Assembly (NCBI GenBank): GCA_020348925.1
Contig: CP070758.1
Coordinates: 2,906,406 to 2,970,405 of the forward strand
Source: Gemmatimonadota bacterium
GTDB taxonomy: Bacteria > JBHIER01 > G020348925
Reading direction: 5' to 3'
DNA length: 64,000 bases
In this document: piece by piece, positions 46,205 to 53,889 of the stretch
Numbering within the stretch: position 1 is the stretch's first letter
How the letters are laid out: every line of letters starts with the position of its first letter
Notes under the pieces: generated by a model
The model's input: the letters and a program-made list of their open reading frames with translations, nothing else
What the model was told of the DNA's origin: nothing
Database searches by the model: none
Translations under genes and position numbers: made by a program

Positions 46205-46417
46205 ATGAGTGACGTACAACAAGGGGGAGAGGTTCTGGTAGTTGTTTCAAAGTTGAAAGGTTACATTCGCACAAAGTCAGGAATGAACACTTCGGGGAAT
46301 GTCGCCCCGGTTTTGTCGGACATTGTCCGCGGATTGTGCGACCAGGCGATAGAAAAGGCGAGAGAAGCCGGTCGCAAGACGGTCATGGACAGAGATTTTA
46401 AATCCGATGAGATGTAA
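46205..46417 (+). CDS. Bacterial histone-fold protein (DUF1931/HBb-like)
   Basis: This 70-residue protein has a helix (LVVVSKLKGYIRTKSG, 11-26), a loop (MNTSGN), a long amphipathic helix (APVLSDIVRGLCDQAIEKAREAG, 34-56), then the second loop and short helix GRKTVMDRDF (56-65). The GRKTV..RDF element matches the loop-2/helix-3 signature of archaeal and bacterial histones (RKTV...D), and the LVVVSK start matches the single-histone bacterial family (Bdellovibrio HBb and relatives, DUF1931). Such proteins dimerise and bind or bend DNA. The first 9 residues are a flexible extension. ATG 46205 follows AAGGAGGG; longer upstream frames lack a site. A terminator follows, so it is probably monocistronic and well expressed. 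Confidence 0.78.
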   Translation: MSDVQQGGEVLVVVSKLKGYIRTKSGMNTSGNVAPVLSDIVRGLCDQAIEKAREAGRKTVMDRDFKSDEM

Positions 46418-46470
46418 AGGTGAAATCGGAGCTCTCTTGAAGATTTCCAAGTAAAAATGTTTGGCATTCG

Positions 46471-46501
46471 AAGGCTGCCCTTTGTTAGGGTAGCCTTTTT
46501 T
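46471..46501 (+). terminator. Rho-independent terminator after the histone gene
   Basis: AAGGCTGCCCT (46471-46481) pairs with AGGGTAGCCTT (46487-46497), an 11-bp stem with one G-T wobble and a TTGTT loop, and is followed by a run of T. It stands 54 bases after the histone stop codon. Confidence 0.85.
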
Positions 46502-46558
46502 CATGCTCTTCGATTTCAAAATGTTGTGCAGAAGGTGAGGTCGTATCTGAAATATAAG

Positions 46559-47059
46559 ATGGTTGCGTACAAAAAAGTTCGCCGGTTTTTTCTACCGTCT
46601 TTAACTTTAAAGTTCCTGTTGCGCGCCTCATTGGTGGCGATCGTCGCATATCTTTTTTTTGGCCGTGTCTGCATACCCCTCCGCATTCAGGGCTCCAGCA
46701 TGGAACCGGCATACCGCAACGGCGGCATCAATTTCTGCTGGAGACCCCGTTATCTGTTTTCAGAACCCCAACGGGACGATGTGGTGGCGGTTCGTCTTGC
46801 CGGAAGGAAAGTGATGCTGCTGAAACGTATCGTCGCGGTTGAAGGTGAACGCGTCGAATTTCGTGATGGAAAGCTTTTTGTTGACGGGGCAGAGGTGGAT
46901 GAGCCCTATGTCAGGTACGCGGGTGACTGGAACCTACCGTCTCGTCAGGTTGAAAAGGATCATGTGTATGTCGTCGGGGATAACAGGAGCATGGACCTGG
47001 AGCACCATGATTTCGGACAGGTTTCGGTAGATCGCATTATCGGAGGACCGCTGTGGTGA
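46559..47059 (+). CDS. lepB: Signal peptidase I
   Basis: After one membrane anchor (LKFLLRASLVAIVAYLFFGRVCI) the protein has the leader-peptidase boxes. The catalytic Ser lies in QGSSMEPAYRNG, the catalytic Lys in MLLKRIVAVEGERVEF, and box E is HVYVVGDNRSMDLEHHDFG followed by VSVDRIIGG. It cleaves signal peptides of exported proteins at the outer face of the inner membrane, which fits a genome rich in secreted proteins. At about 166 residues it is a short S26A form. The start is uncertain: ATG 46559 has only a weak site, and the frame opens to 46457 through the terminator. The next gene overlaps its stop by four bases. Confidence 0.88.
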   Translation: MVAYKKVRRFFLPSLTLKFLLRASLVAIVAYLFFGRVCIPLRIQGSSMEPAYRNGGINFCWRPRYLFSEPQRDDVVAVRLAGRKVMLLKRIVAVEGERVEFRDGKLFVDGAEVDEPYVRYAGDWNLPSRQVEKDHVYVVGDNRSMDLEHHDFGQVSVDRIIGGPLW

Positions 47060-47553
47060 GGTTGAGATACGCTGTGACAATGGTCGTGATGATGACATCG
47101 GGGACAATGGCTATCCTGTGCTCCTCTCCGGGCGAAGAGGGAAAGGTGAAAAAGCAGTTTCATTTCTTATCGGAGTGGGTGTCGAAGGATCGCGGGGAAA
47201 AACCCCTCACCACGGCGCGAAAGATCCGGAATATCAGGATCCTGTTTGCCCGGGAATGCGCGCTGAAAGCCCACATCGATTCGTATTCGGGGACGTACAC
47301 GCCCGACGAGATCGCCGGTCATGCCGCGGCAGTCCGTTCGCGATTTTCGAGCGTTTCTCTGAGTTTTTATGACTTCAACATCGACTTTCCGGAAGAGGGG
47401 TCGGCCAACGTCAATGTCACGGCCAGGCTGACCGGAATCTCCACAACCGGAGAGCGGGTTGATGATGCCCATGAGCTGGAGTGTCTCCTGAAGTGCGCCG
47501 AGGAAAAGTGGATTTTCACTCAGGTTGAGGTGATCGATGTCTTAAGAAGGTAA
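47056..47553 (+). CDS. NTF2-like envelope protein
   Basis: GTG 47056 overlaps the lepB stop (GTGA) and has CGGAGG nine bases upstream, so it is translationally coupled to lepB. The N-terminus (VRLRYAVTMVVMMTSGTMAILC) is a signal or anchor segment without a proper lipobox. Residues about 55-165 have the order of an NTF2/SnoaL-like cone: helices RKIRNIRILFARECALKAHIDSYSG and DEIAGHAAAVRSRFSS, then strands SLSFYDFNIDF, SANVNVTARLTGI, HELECLLKCAEEKWIFTQVEVIDVL. The ending W.F..VEV matches that fold. No catalytic residues are apparent; probably a binding domain in the periplasm. Confidence 0.65.
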   Translation: MRLRYAVTMVVMMTSGTMAILCSSPGEEGKVKKQFHFLSEWVSKDRGEKPLTTARKIRNIRILFARECALKAHIDSYSGTYTPDEIAGHAAAVRSRFSSVSLSFYDFNIDFPEEGSANVNVTARLTGISTTGERVDDAHELECLLKCAEEKWIFTQVEVIDVLRR

Positions 47554-47905
47554 GAAGAATATGAGGGGACAGGATCCTTTTTCGAGAGCTGAGAAAATCC
47601 TTTGACCAAACGGTGCCATGAAAAAGTGCGTCAGGAGAGCTCGGAATACGGGCTCGAACCATAAAGGAAATCCAAACAGATTCGATACGCAAGACTATAA
47701 TAGTTATGGATATTACGTCAATGTACTGTGGTTGTCTTAATCTTTCCCACATGTTCAAGATGAGCCCAAAAATGGAAAAGTGTCTTAAGGTACTCTTATT
47801 TCATAATCTCTTATAGCAGAAGTCGTTGACATGTAACAGCAGTTACAATGTGCCGAAGCTTTCTACTATTGACTGCCCATATTTGTAAAAAATTGGGAAA
47901 TAAAC

Positions 47906-47934
47906 TTGACACTTCTGGTATTTTTATGTATATT
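47906..47934 (+). promoter_or_regulatory. Promoter of the decayed GntR/LacI regulator
   Basis: TTGACA (47906-47911), exactly 17 bases, TATATT (47929-47934). The predicted start near 47941 lies just before the palindromic operator at 47952-47964, the normal place for autorepression. Confidence 0.65.
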
Positions 47935-47951
47935 GGTTGCATTGAACCTAG

Positions 47952-47964
47952 TATACCTGGTATA
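47952..47964 (+). promoter_or_regulatory. Palindromic operator TATACCTGGTATA
   Basis: Arms TATAC and GTATA surround CTG. The same element with TTG in the centre lies at 58560-58572, in the same position relative to the promoter of the paralogous regulator. GntR-type DNA-binding domains commonly bind such short palindromes, so this is most likely an autoregulatory site. Other copies were not seen elsewhere in the window. Confidence 0.6.
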
Positions 47965-48032
47965 TCAAATTTCTAATCCATCCAATTGAGCTCAAGGTTT
48001 CTTGTATTTCCGAACTTTGGGAGTTGAGTAAC

Positions 48033-48826
48033 ATGTCAATCGATTTTGAAAATCCTACGCCACTCTACCTTCAAATCGCATCCGATATTCGAGAACAAAT
48101 AGAGACAAACACATTCACTGTTGGGGAAAAAATTGCATCACAATCGGAGTTGTGTCAGTCCTACGGCGTAAGTTTGATGACTGTTAAAAAGGCTCTGTCT
48201 GAATTGGTCAATGAGAAATATCTTTATATCAGGACGGGCAAGGGCACCTGTGTCGCAGATATCAACAAGCAAAGCAACTTGATTTGGAGAAGAATAAAAG
48301 TATAGGTGTTGTATTGAAAGATCTTTCGAGCCCATTTTTTTCATTCATCATTAAGGGGGTTGAGGCGGCTACTCATAAAAATGGTTACAACCTGTTAGTG
48401 TCTCATACTGCCGGTAAAATGGAGAAGGAAGAGAAGCAGGTTGAACATTTGAGGAACATCGGTGTGAAAGGTCTCATTATCGCTTCGATGTTTCATACCT
48501 ATCGGGATATGAAATCGGGTTTCGTTTTCCGGAACTGAAATGTCGAGCAGAAGCGCCCTTCTCTTACAATGATCTCTCGGCTCTTGATTTTCAAAGGTAG
48601 TGTTAGAGAGGGGAAGGGAGGTTCGCCAGGATTTTATCTTCGTGGGTTTCAATGATATTCAAATGAGTTCCCAGCCTGCAATTACACTGACGTCAGTCAG
48701 GCAGCCAACTTTTGAAATAGGTAAAAAAGTATTCGAGTTCTTCTATCAAAATTGAATAGGAATAAAAAGTATATTGGACATCTGTTTAAACCAGGACTCA
48801 TTATACGGAAATCTTGGAATGCCTAA
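48033..48826 (+). pseudogene. Decayed GntR/LacI-hybrid regulator
   Basis: The first 84 residues match the intact regulator at 58637 closely (MSIDFENPTPLYLQIASDIR) through the winged helix. A frameshift near 48285-48305 moves the text to another frame (NKSIGVVLKDLSSPFFSFI to HTYRDMKSG), which stops at 48538. About 140 residues of the ligand-binding domain are then missing, and the remainder appears in broken frames (SYNDLSAL near 48570, SSQPAITLTSVRQPTFEIG equivalents near 48665-48720, ending at about 48826). It cannot make a working effector domain, though a lone DNA-binding fragment of 91 residues could still be produced and compete for the operator. Confidence 0.88.
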
Positions 48827-49023
48827 TAGAATACTGCGAACGAATGAAAAATGCAAGAGAGTTCAATACTTAATGATCGATAGTCATTTCCTCATGCCAA
48901 GTAATAAAAAAGGGAAAACAAGAGAATTCTTCAAAAAGTTATTTATCCTGTTAAGAGATATATTATTCAACGGCAATATTTGTATTTGTGAATCCATACC
49001 TTAAGAAAAAGCGAGGGCATCAT

Positions 49024-51924
49024 ATGTTCATTCGATTTTGCTTTTCGAAAACTGTGATTGTGCTCATGCTCATGATAACACTGGTTCTTGGATCTGTTGT
49101 TGTATACGGAGCTGAGAAAGGTCAGATCACAGGTTATGTGAAAGCAGCGGAATCGGGTGATCCTCTGCCTGGTGCCAATGTAACCCTGGAAAAAACTACT
49201 CTGGGAGCTGCAACGGACTTATACGGTAAATACCGTATTCTGGAAGTTCCCCAAGGTACGTATGACTTGGTCATATCCTATGTCGGATATCAGAAAACAA
49301 AATTTCAAGTCATTGTGGAAGCAGGGCAAACAGTACGACAGGACGCTGAGCTCCAGTTCGATGTCATTCAACTCAAAGAGATCGTTGTAACGGAACAGTT
49401 GGAAGGTCAGGCTAAGGCTATCAATCAGCAGTTGTCGGCAAATACAATTGTTAATGTCGTATCACCGGACAAGATCCATGAACTCCCTGACCAAAATGCC
49501 GCTGAGTCCGTGGGCCGCTTGCCTGGAATTTCGATACAACGCAATGCCGGTGAAGGCCAGAAAGTGATTGTTCGTGGTTTGTCCCCACGGTTCAACTCGA
49601 TAACCGTGAATGGTGAACGGATCCCTTCAACTGATTCTCAGGATCGTTCCGTCGATTTAAGCATGCTGTCCCCGGATGTTCTGGCGGGCATAGAGGTTTA
49701 CAAGGCGTTGACTCCTGATAAAGACGGAGATGCGATAGGAGGGACTGTTAACTTCGTAACGAAGAAAGCTAGAGAAGGATTACGATTGGACGTCCGCATG
49801 CAATCGGGATACAATGGACATGACGATAAGTATGGACAATATAAGAACAGCATCAGTTTCAGTAACCGATATTGGGACAATAAGCTCGGCGCCGTGATCA
49901 CCGGAAGTATGCAGCGTGCCAACCGGGGTTCCGACTATATGGAGGCTGATTATATCATCGACGGAGAAAAAGAGGACGGAACAGCAAATATACTGGTGAA
50001 GAATCTGAATCTGGGTGACCGGCTTGAAGTTAGAAAACGTTACAGTGTCAGTCTGACTCTTGATTATGAACTGGGTCTGGGTGACCTGTTTCTAAATAGC
50101 TTTTGGGGAAAGACAGACCGGGATGAACTGAGACGAAGACGGCGATACAATCTTGAGGCGAATCGACAGGAACGAACGATGCGAAGCCGTCAACTCTTGA
50201 CGAACATGTGGACAAACTCAATGAACGGTCAACACTATCTCTTTCCCTTGGGTCATGCCGTACAGATGAATTGGCGAGCTTCGTATTCACGGACTATTCA
50301 GGAGACACCTTTTTCGCATACCACCCGTTTTTACGAACTCAGTGCCTTCAAGGCAGACATTATTATGGATCAGGGTCCGATCTATATTCCCCTGGCCGCG
50401 AACAACAGGCTCGATGAAACGTATTTTAAAAGCAGTCTTTTTGAAGAAGAGAGGGTTGATGATGAGGATATGACCGCGCAAGTTGATTTCCAACTCCCGT
50501 TCACAGTCGGTGACGACGTTTCAGGACATGTGAAGATGGGAGGAAAATTTCGGGGTAAGAACAGGGACAGGGAAGTATCAGCACTCGGAACGACATCCTT
50601 TGGCCTTGTATGGGATCTTCCTGAAAAATATCCGGATCGCTGGGACCTGGATTCTGAGGGGCGGATTCTCGTCAGCAATTTCGTAGATACCGGGTTTGAG
50701 GCGAACGATTTCGTAAAAGGTGAATACGAGTTTGGCCCAGGCCTGGATGAATCCCAGCTCAACGATTTTTTCGCTATATATCGGAATGAAACCTTTGGTC
50801 AAGATCCTGCGAGCGCTGGACCTTTATATATTTATGATTCCGAAGTCCTGATCGGGAGTTATGAAGCAAGCGAAAAGATTTCTGCTAGTTATCTCCTTGT
50901 GGAACTCAATCTCGGGAACACCTTCTTGTTCCTACCAGGTGTCCGTTATGAAAAAACGACGAATGATTACGCGGCCACCTACGCCACGCCGATTGAGACC
51001 GAGGATGAAGAGAAACTTATTATGCGGGGGGTGATCGATACCACCGGCGTTAGAAGTTATGAAAAATTCCTGCCGATGTTTCATATCCGATATAAACCAA
51101 AAACTTGGTTTGACATACGGCTGGCTGCAACAAGAACCCTATCCAGGCCGAATTATTACAATCTTGTACCCTGGCGAACGTTTACAAACGAAGGTGCCAC
51201 GCTTGAGCAGGGGAATCCTGATTTGAAACCGGTGATAAGTTGGAATTATGATTGTTTCTTGTCATTTAACAACCGCCTCGGATTGTTTACGATCGGGCTT
51301 TTCACCAAAGAAGTGGAGAACGTCGATTACACACGGACGCGTCATGTCGAAAAAGAAGAGGATCTTGGGAAAATCACCATAATCATTCAACCTGAAAATG
51401 TAGAAAAGACAACGCATGTGAAAGGATATGAAGTTGAGCTGCAGACCAATCTGAAGACTTTGCCAAGTCCTTTCAATGGAGTGGTGATCTATGCCAATTA
51501 TTCTCATATTTCATCTGAAACGTTCTATCCCTTTCTCCTCGTGGAACATGGTCCGCCTCCCTTTTTCATGCCGATATTCATCGATACATTACGCACTGCA
51601 CCAATGATAGGACAGTCAGATCACATTGCCAATCTTTCCCTCGGATATGAGAAAGGCGGTTTTTCGGGCCGCGTTTCAATGATCTACCAGGGAAACATAC
51701 TGAACCAGGTGGATATACGGGAGCAACTGGATGAGTACAAAAGCGATTTCATACGTTGGGATATTGCTCTGCAGCAGAGAGTTCATAAGGGAGTGAGTCT
51801 TTTTGTAAACCTCAATAATATATCTGATCGATCGGAAGGGACGTTTCTTTGGAAGGAGATGTTTCCGACAAACGATGAATTTTTTGGCTGGACTGCCGAT
51901 CTTGGAATACGCTACAAGTTCTGA
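49024..51924 (+). CDS. TonB-dependent receptor of the TIGR01782 (Oar-like) type
   Basis: ATG 49024 with GCGAGGG upstream; signal peptide to VYGAEK. Then a CarboxypepD_reg-like domain (about 30-110, ITGYVKAAESGDPLPGAN) and a plug with INQQLSANTIVNVVSPDKI, LPDQNAAESVGRLPGI, IVRGLSPRFNSITVNGERIPS and DAIGGTVNFVTKKA. This is the diagnostic series of the TIGR01782 receptors, many of which take up plant or algal polysaccharide fragments. The barrel fills the rest and ends in Phe (GIRYKF). Length 966. It follows the decayed regulator by 197 bases and may have lost its control. The carbohydrate role is inferred from family and neighbours; the substrate is unknown. Confidence 0.9.
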   Translation: MFIRFCFSKTVIVLMLMITLVLGSVVVYGAEKGQITGYVKAAESGDPLPGANVTLEKTTLGAATDLYGKYRILEVPQGTYDLVISYVGYQKTKFQVIVEAGQTVRQDAELQFDVIQLKEIVVTEQLEGQAKAINQQLSANTIVNVVSPDKIHELPDQNAAESVGRLPGISIQRNAGEGQKVIVRGLSPRFNSITVNGERIPSTDSQDRSVDLSMLSPDVLAGIEVYKALTPDKDGDAIGGTVNFVTKKAREGLRLDVRMQSGYNGHDDKYGQYKNSISFSNRYWDNKLGAVITGSMQRANRGSDYMEADYIIDGEKEDGTANILVKNLNLGDRLEVRKRYSVSLTLDYELGLGDLFLNSFWGKTDRDELRRRRRYNLEANRQERTMRSRQLLTNMWTNSMNGQHYLFPLGHAVQMNWRASYSRTIQETPFSHTTRFYELSAFKADIIMDQGPIYIPLAANNRLDETYFKSSLFEEERVDDEDMTAQVDFQLPFTVGDDVSGHVKMGGKFRGKNRDREVSALGTTSFGLVWDLPEKYPDRWDLDSEGRILVSNFVDTGFEANDFVKGEYEFGPGLDESQLNDFFAIYRNETFGQDPASAGPLYIYDSEVLIGSYEASEKISASYLLVELNLGNTFLFLPGVRYEKTTNDYAATYATPIETEDEEKLIMRGVIDTTGVRSYEKFLPMFHIRYKPKTWFDIRLAATRTLSRPNYYNLVPWRTFTNEGATLEQGNPDLKPVISWNYDCFLSFNNRLGLFTIGLFTKEVENVDYTRTRHVEKEEDLGKITIIIQPENVEKTTHVKGYEVELQTNLKTLPSPFNGVVIYANYSHISSETFYPFLLVEHGPPPFFMPIFIDTLRTAPMIGQSDHIANLSLGYEKGGFSGRVSMIYQGNILNQVDIREQLDEYKSDFIRWDIALQQRVHKGVSLFVNLNNISDRSEGTFLWKEMFPTNDEFFGWTADLGIRYKF

Positions 51925-52060
51925 CGTTGAGAGAGTTGCACGGAAGTTCGAAATGACGGACCTGACGTTTGCACCACGCTGTATCAGAAGGGTATGAGAA
52001 GAATATGAGCGAAAATAAGAATAATCAAAATTTCACAGATCAACTTTAACTCATTCAAAG

Positions 52061-52076
52061 GAGGAAATCAATGTAG
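52061..52076 (+). other. Start-stop element behind a strong ribosome site
   Basis: AAAGGAGG followed by AAATCA leads into ATG directly followed by TAG (52071-52076), 59 bases before the real start at 52135. If TAG were a sense codon, the frame would give a 16-codon leader ending at about 52121. Minimal start-stop ORFs can stall or recruit ribosomes and affect a downstream gene; this one may equally be a mutated leader peptide or chance. Confidence 0.3.
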
Positions 52077-52134
52077 AGAATTCCTGTCGCATCACTATCG
52101 TGCTGTTTCACAATATTATAGGGGGTAAAGAAAA

Positions 52135-53616
52135 ATGAAATCTCGCATTCACTATACGTGTATCGCATGTGTCTGTGCTGTTTTTGGATTGTCCAGCATG
52201 GCGAGCGGTCAGCGGATCGTCCATGTATCACCAACGGAATTCGGCATATTGAATAGAGTCATCGCAAATGACACACTGGGAAACGGTGAGCGGGTCGATC
52301 CCAACACCATCTATGAGCTGGAAAGGGGACCGTATGCGTACTATGTTTTAAGTAGCAGCATTAAAAACAACGGGTATCACCTGACAATCGTGGCCGAAGA
52401 CGGTGACGGCGAGCGGCCGAAAATTGTTCCGGGAGTGGTTTCCGGCGGAGAATCATCTCGCTGTTTTCGCCCCTCCAGTGATCTGACCCTTAAGGGATTA
52501 TACGTTACCAACGTTGATCAATCCGGTGCATGGTTCCCGAAAAATATCATAAGACTACAGGGAGAAGGAATCCGTCTTGTTGTGGATGATTGTCATCTCG
52601 ATGGCGATATTCAATCCCATGTCCGGTTCGACGCTCACGATCAGCGTGTTTTCATAACCAATTCCGTTCTCAGCAACAGTCTCTATAACGGTCGAAGTCT
52701 CGACCGCCGGGGAAACAGAGTCGATACTCTTGTCGTTGAAAACTGTACTTTTTACAATCTGATCAGTGAGGTTGTGCGGGAGGGCGATAGCGGATTCGTC
52801 AGGTATTTCAAATTCAACCACAACACGGTCGTTAATGTAGGCGTGGAATTTTGCGAGATTGGTGAGACCGTCACCTGCATCTTTACCAATAACCTGATTG
52901 TCAATACCGGCTTTTTTGGTGACAGGACCGACACTCCTGGTTCCAATCATATCCTAGAAATATTTCCGATCACAAGCTGGCAGCTTGCAGGATTGACACA
53001 GACCATCGAATTTCGCAACAATAACTTTTATACGGATTCAGAAATCATTGAGACACAGGCGAATCTTGTGTTGGATGGTTTTGAAATCAGACCTCTTCCT
53101 ATGATTGACGATGTCGGAAACGCGCTTGTCGATACGTCACAGTTTATCCACGAGCGCATTCCATTTACCACCGGACCGAGTCTTGACACGACATTGAACA
53201 TTATTCGGGTGGTCTGGGAAGACCATGATGGCGACAAGGATTTTGCATCACCTTTTGATAACAGGAATGTCGGTTCATTCGGGGAGGAAGGATTTGGAAC
53301 CGTTCCTTTCGATTTTTCCTATCCGGCATCCACCCTTTCCTACACGTCCGCAGACGGTAACCTACCACTCGGGGATCTGAACTGGTTTGATATTGAGATT
53401 TCTGAAGGAAGAAAGGGTGATGTCGACGGAAATGGGGATGTCGATGTGCTGGATGTGTTGTCCGTGGTCAATCATATTTTAGGGACAGTTCCCATTACGG
53501 ATCCCGATGCCCTCTGGCGTGCCGATTGTAATGATGACGACCAGGTCAACGTGCTGGATGCCTTGGGTATTGTGAACGTCATCCTTGGAAGCGGTGAATG
53601 TGCATCAGGAAATTGA
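52135..53616 (+). CDS. Secreted right-handed beta-helix protein with dockerin
   Basis: Signal peptide (MKSRIHYTCIACVCAVFG to ASGQ), then about 370 residues with right-handed parallel beta-helix repeats as in pectate-lyase or chondroitinase B-like proteins (LTLKGLYVTNVDQSG, RLVVDDCHLDGD, VFITNSVLSNS, LVVENCTFYNLI, FNHNTVVNVG, IFTNNLIVNTG, IEFRNNNFYTDS). A two-repeat dockerin closes it (GDVDGNGDVDVLDVL, ADCNDDDQVNVLDAL). It ends at GECASGN with no sorting tail. The helix suggests polysaccharide binding or cleavage, but no clear catalytic motif can be named. Its place after the TonB receptor fits a polysaccharide-use locus. The local start has AGGGGG 12 bases upstream. Confidence 0.78.
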   Translation: MKSRIHYTCIACVCAVFGLSSMASGQRIVHVSPTEFGILNRVIANDTLGNGERVDPNTIYELERGPYAYYVLSSSIKNNGYHLTIVAEDGDGERPKIVPGVVSGGESSRCFRPSSDLTLKGLYVTNVDQSGAWFPKNIIRLQGEGIRLVVDDCHLDGDIQSHVRFDAHDQRVFITNSVLSNSLYNGRSLDRRGNRVDTLVVENCTFYNLISEVVREGDSGFVRYFKFNHNTVVNVGVEFCEIGETVTCIFTNNLIVNTGFFGDRTDTPGSNHILEIFPITSWQLAGLTQTIEFRNNNFYTDSEIIETQANLVLDGFEIRPLPMIDDVGNALVDTSQFIHERIPFTTGPSLDTTLNIIRVVWEDHDGDKDFASPFDNRNVGSFGEEGFGTVPFDFSYPASTLSYTSADGNLPLGDLNWFDIEISEGRKGDVDGNGDVDVLDVLSVVNHILGTVPITDPDALWRADCNDDDQVNVLDALGIVNVILGSGECASGN

Positions 53617-53889
53617 AAACAGTGATTCCTTGCCAGATGATGACATTTTTCAGATGAGCCTATTCGCGAGTATAGAGCTATCAAATCCTTTTCATCCTGG
53701 GATACCTTTTAAAGTTGGATTTTCGCGAAAAAAAGCTAAAATGGCCAGGCTTCCTTCAGGAAGATGACACCGGGCAAATATGAGTTTCTTCGGGGGAAGG
53801 ATGAGAACAGTGCTTTTATGAGGGATGAAGTGTCCCCAAATAAATACAGCGACATAGAGGAGATTTCGCTCACAATAGAGGAAGTGGCA

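Larger units (their letters stand above)
47554..48032. other. Intergenic region carrying the promoter of the first regulator
   Basis: No gene is visible. The left 330 bases show nothing recognisable; the right 130 bases hold the promoter and operator listed separately. Base composition becomes clearly AT-rich from about 47800. Confidence 0.4.

Noticed and set aside
45718-46206. Minus-strand ORF of 162 codons between the SH3 and histone genes
   Set aside because: No ribosome site, low-complexity composition, and it overlaps the 3' end of the SH3 gene and the strong ribosome site at 45942.
48774-49004. 76-codon plus-strand ORF before the TonB receptor
   Set aside because: Its start lies in the decayed 3' end of the regulator pseudogene. 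The text shows no domain, signal or ribosome site.
11078-53616. Cellulosome
   Set aside because: Dockerins are present, but no cohesin, scaffoldin or cellulase is visible. The C-terminal sorting tails point to another use of the dockerins.
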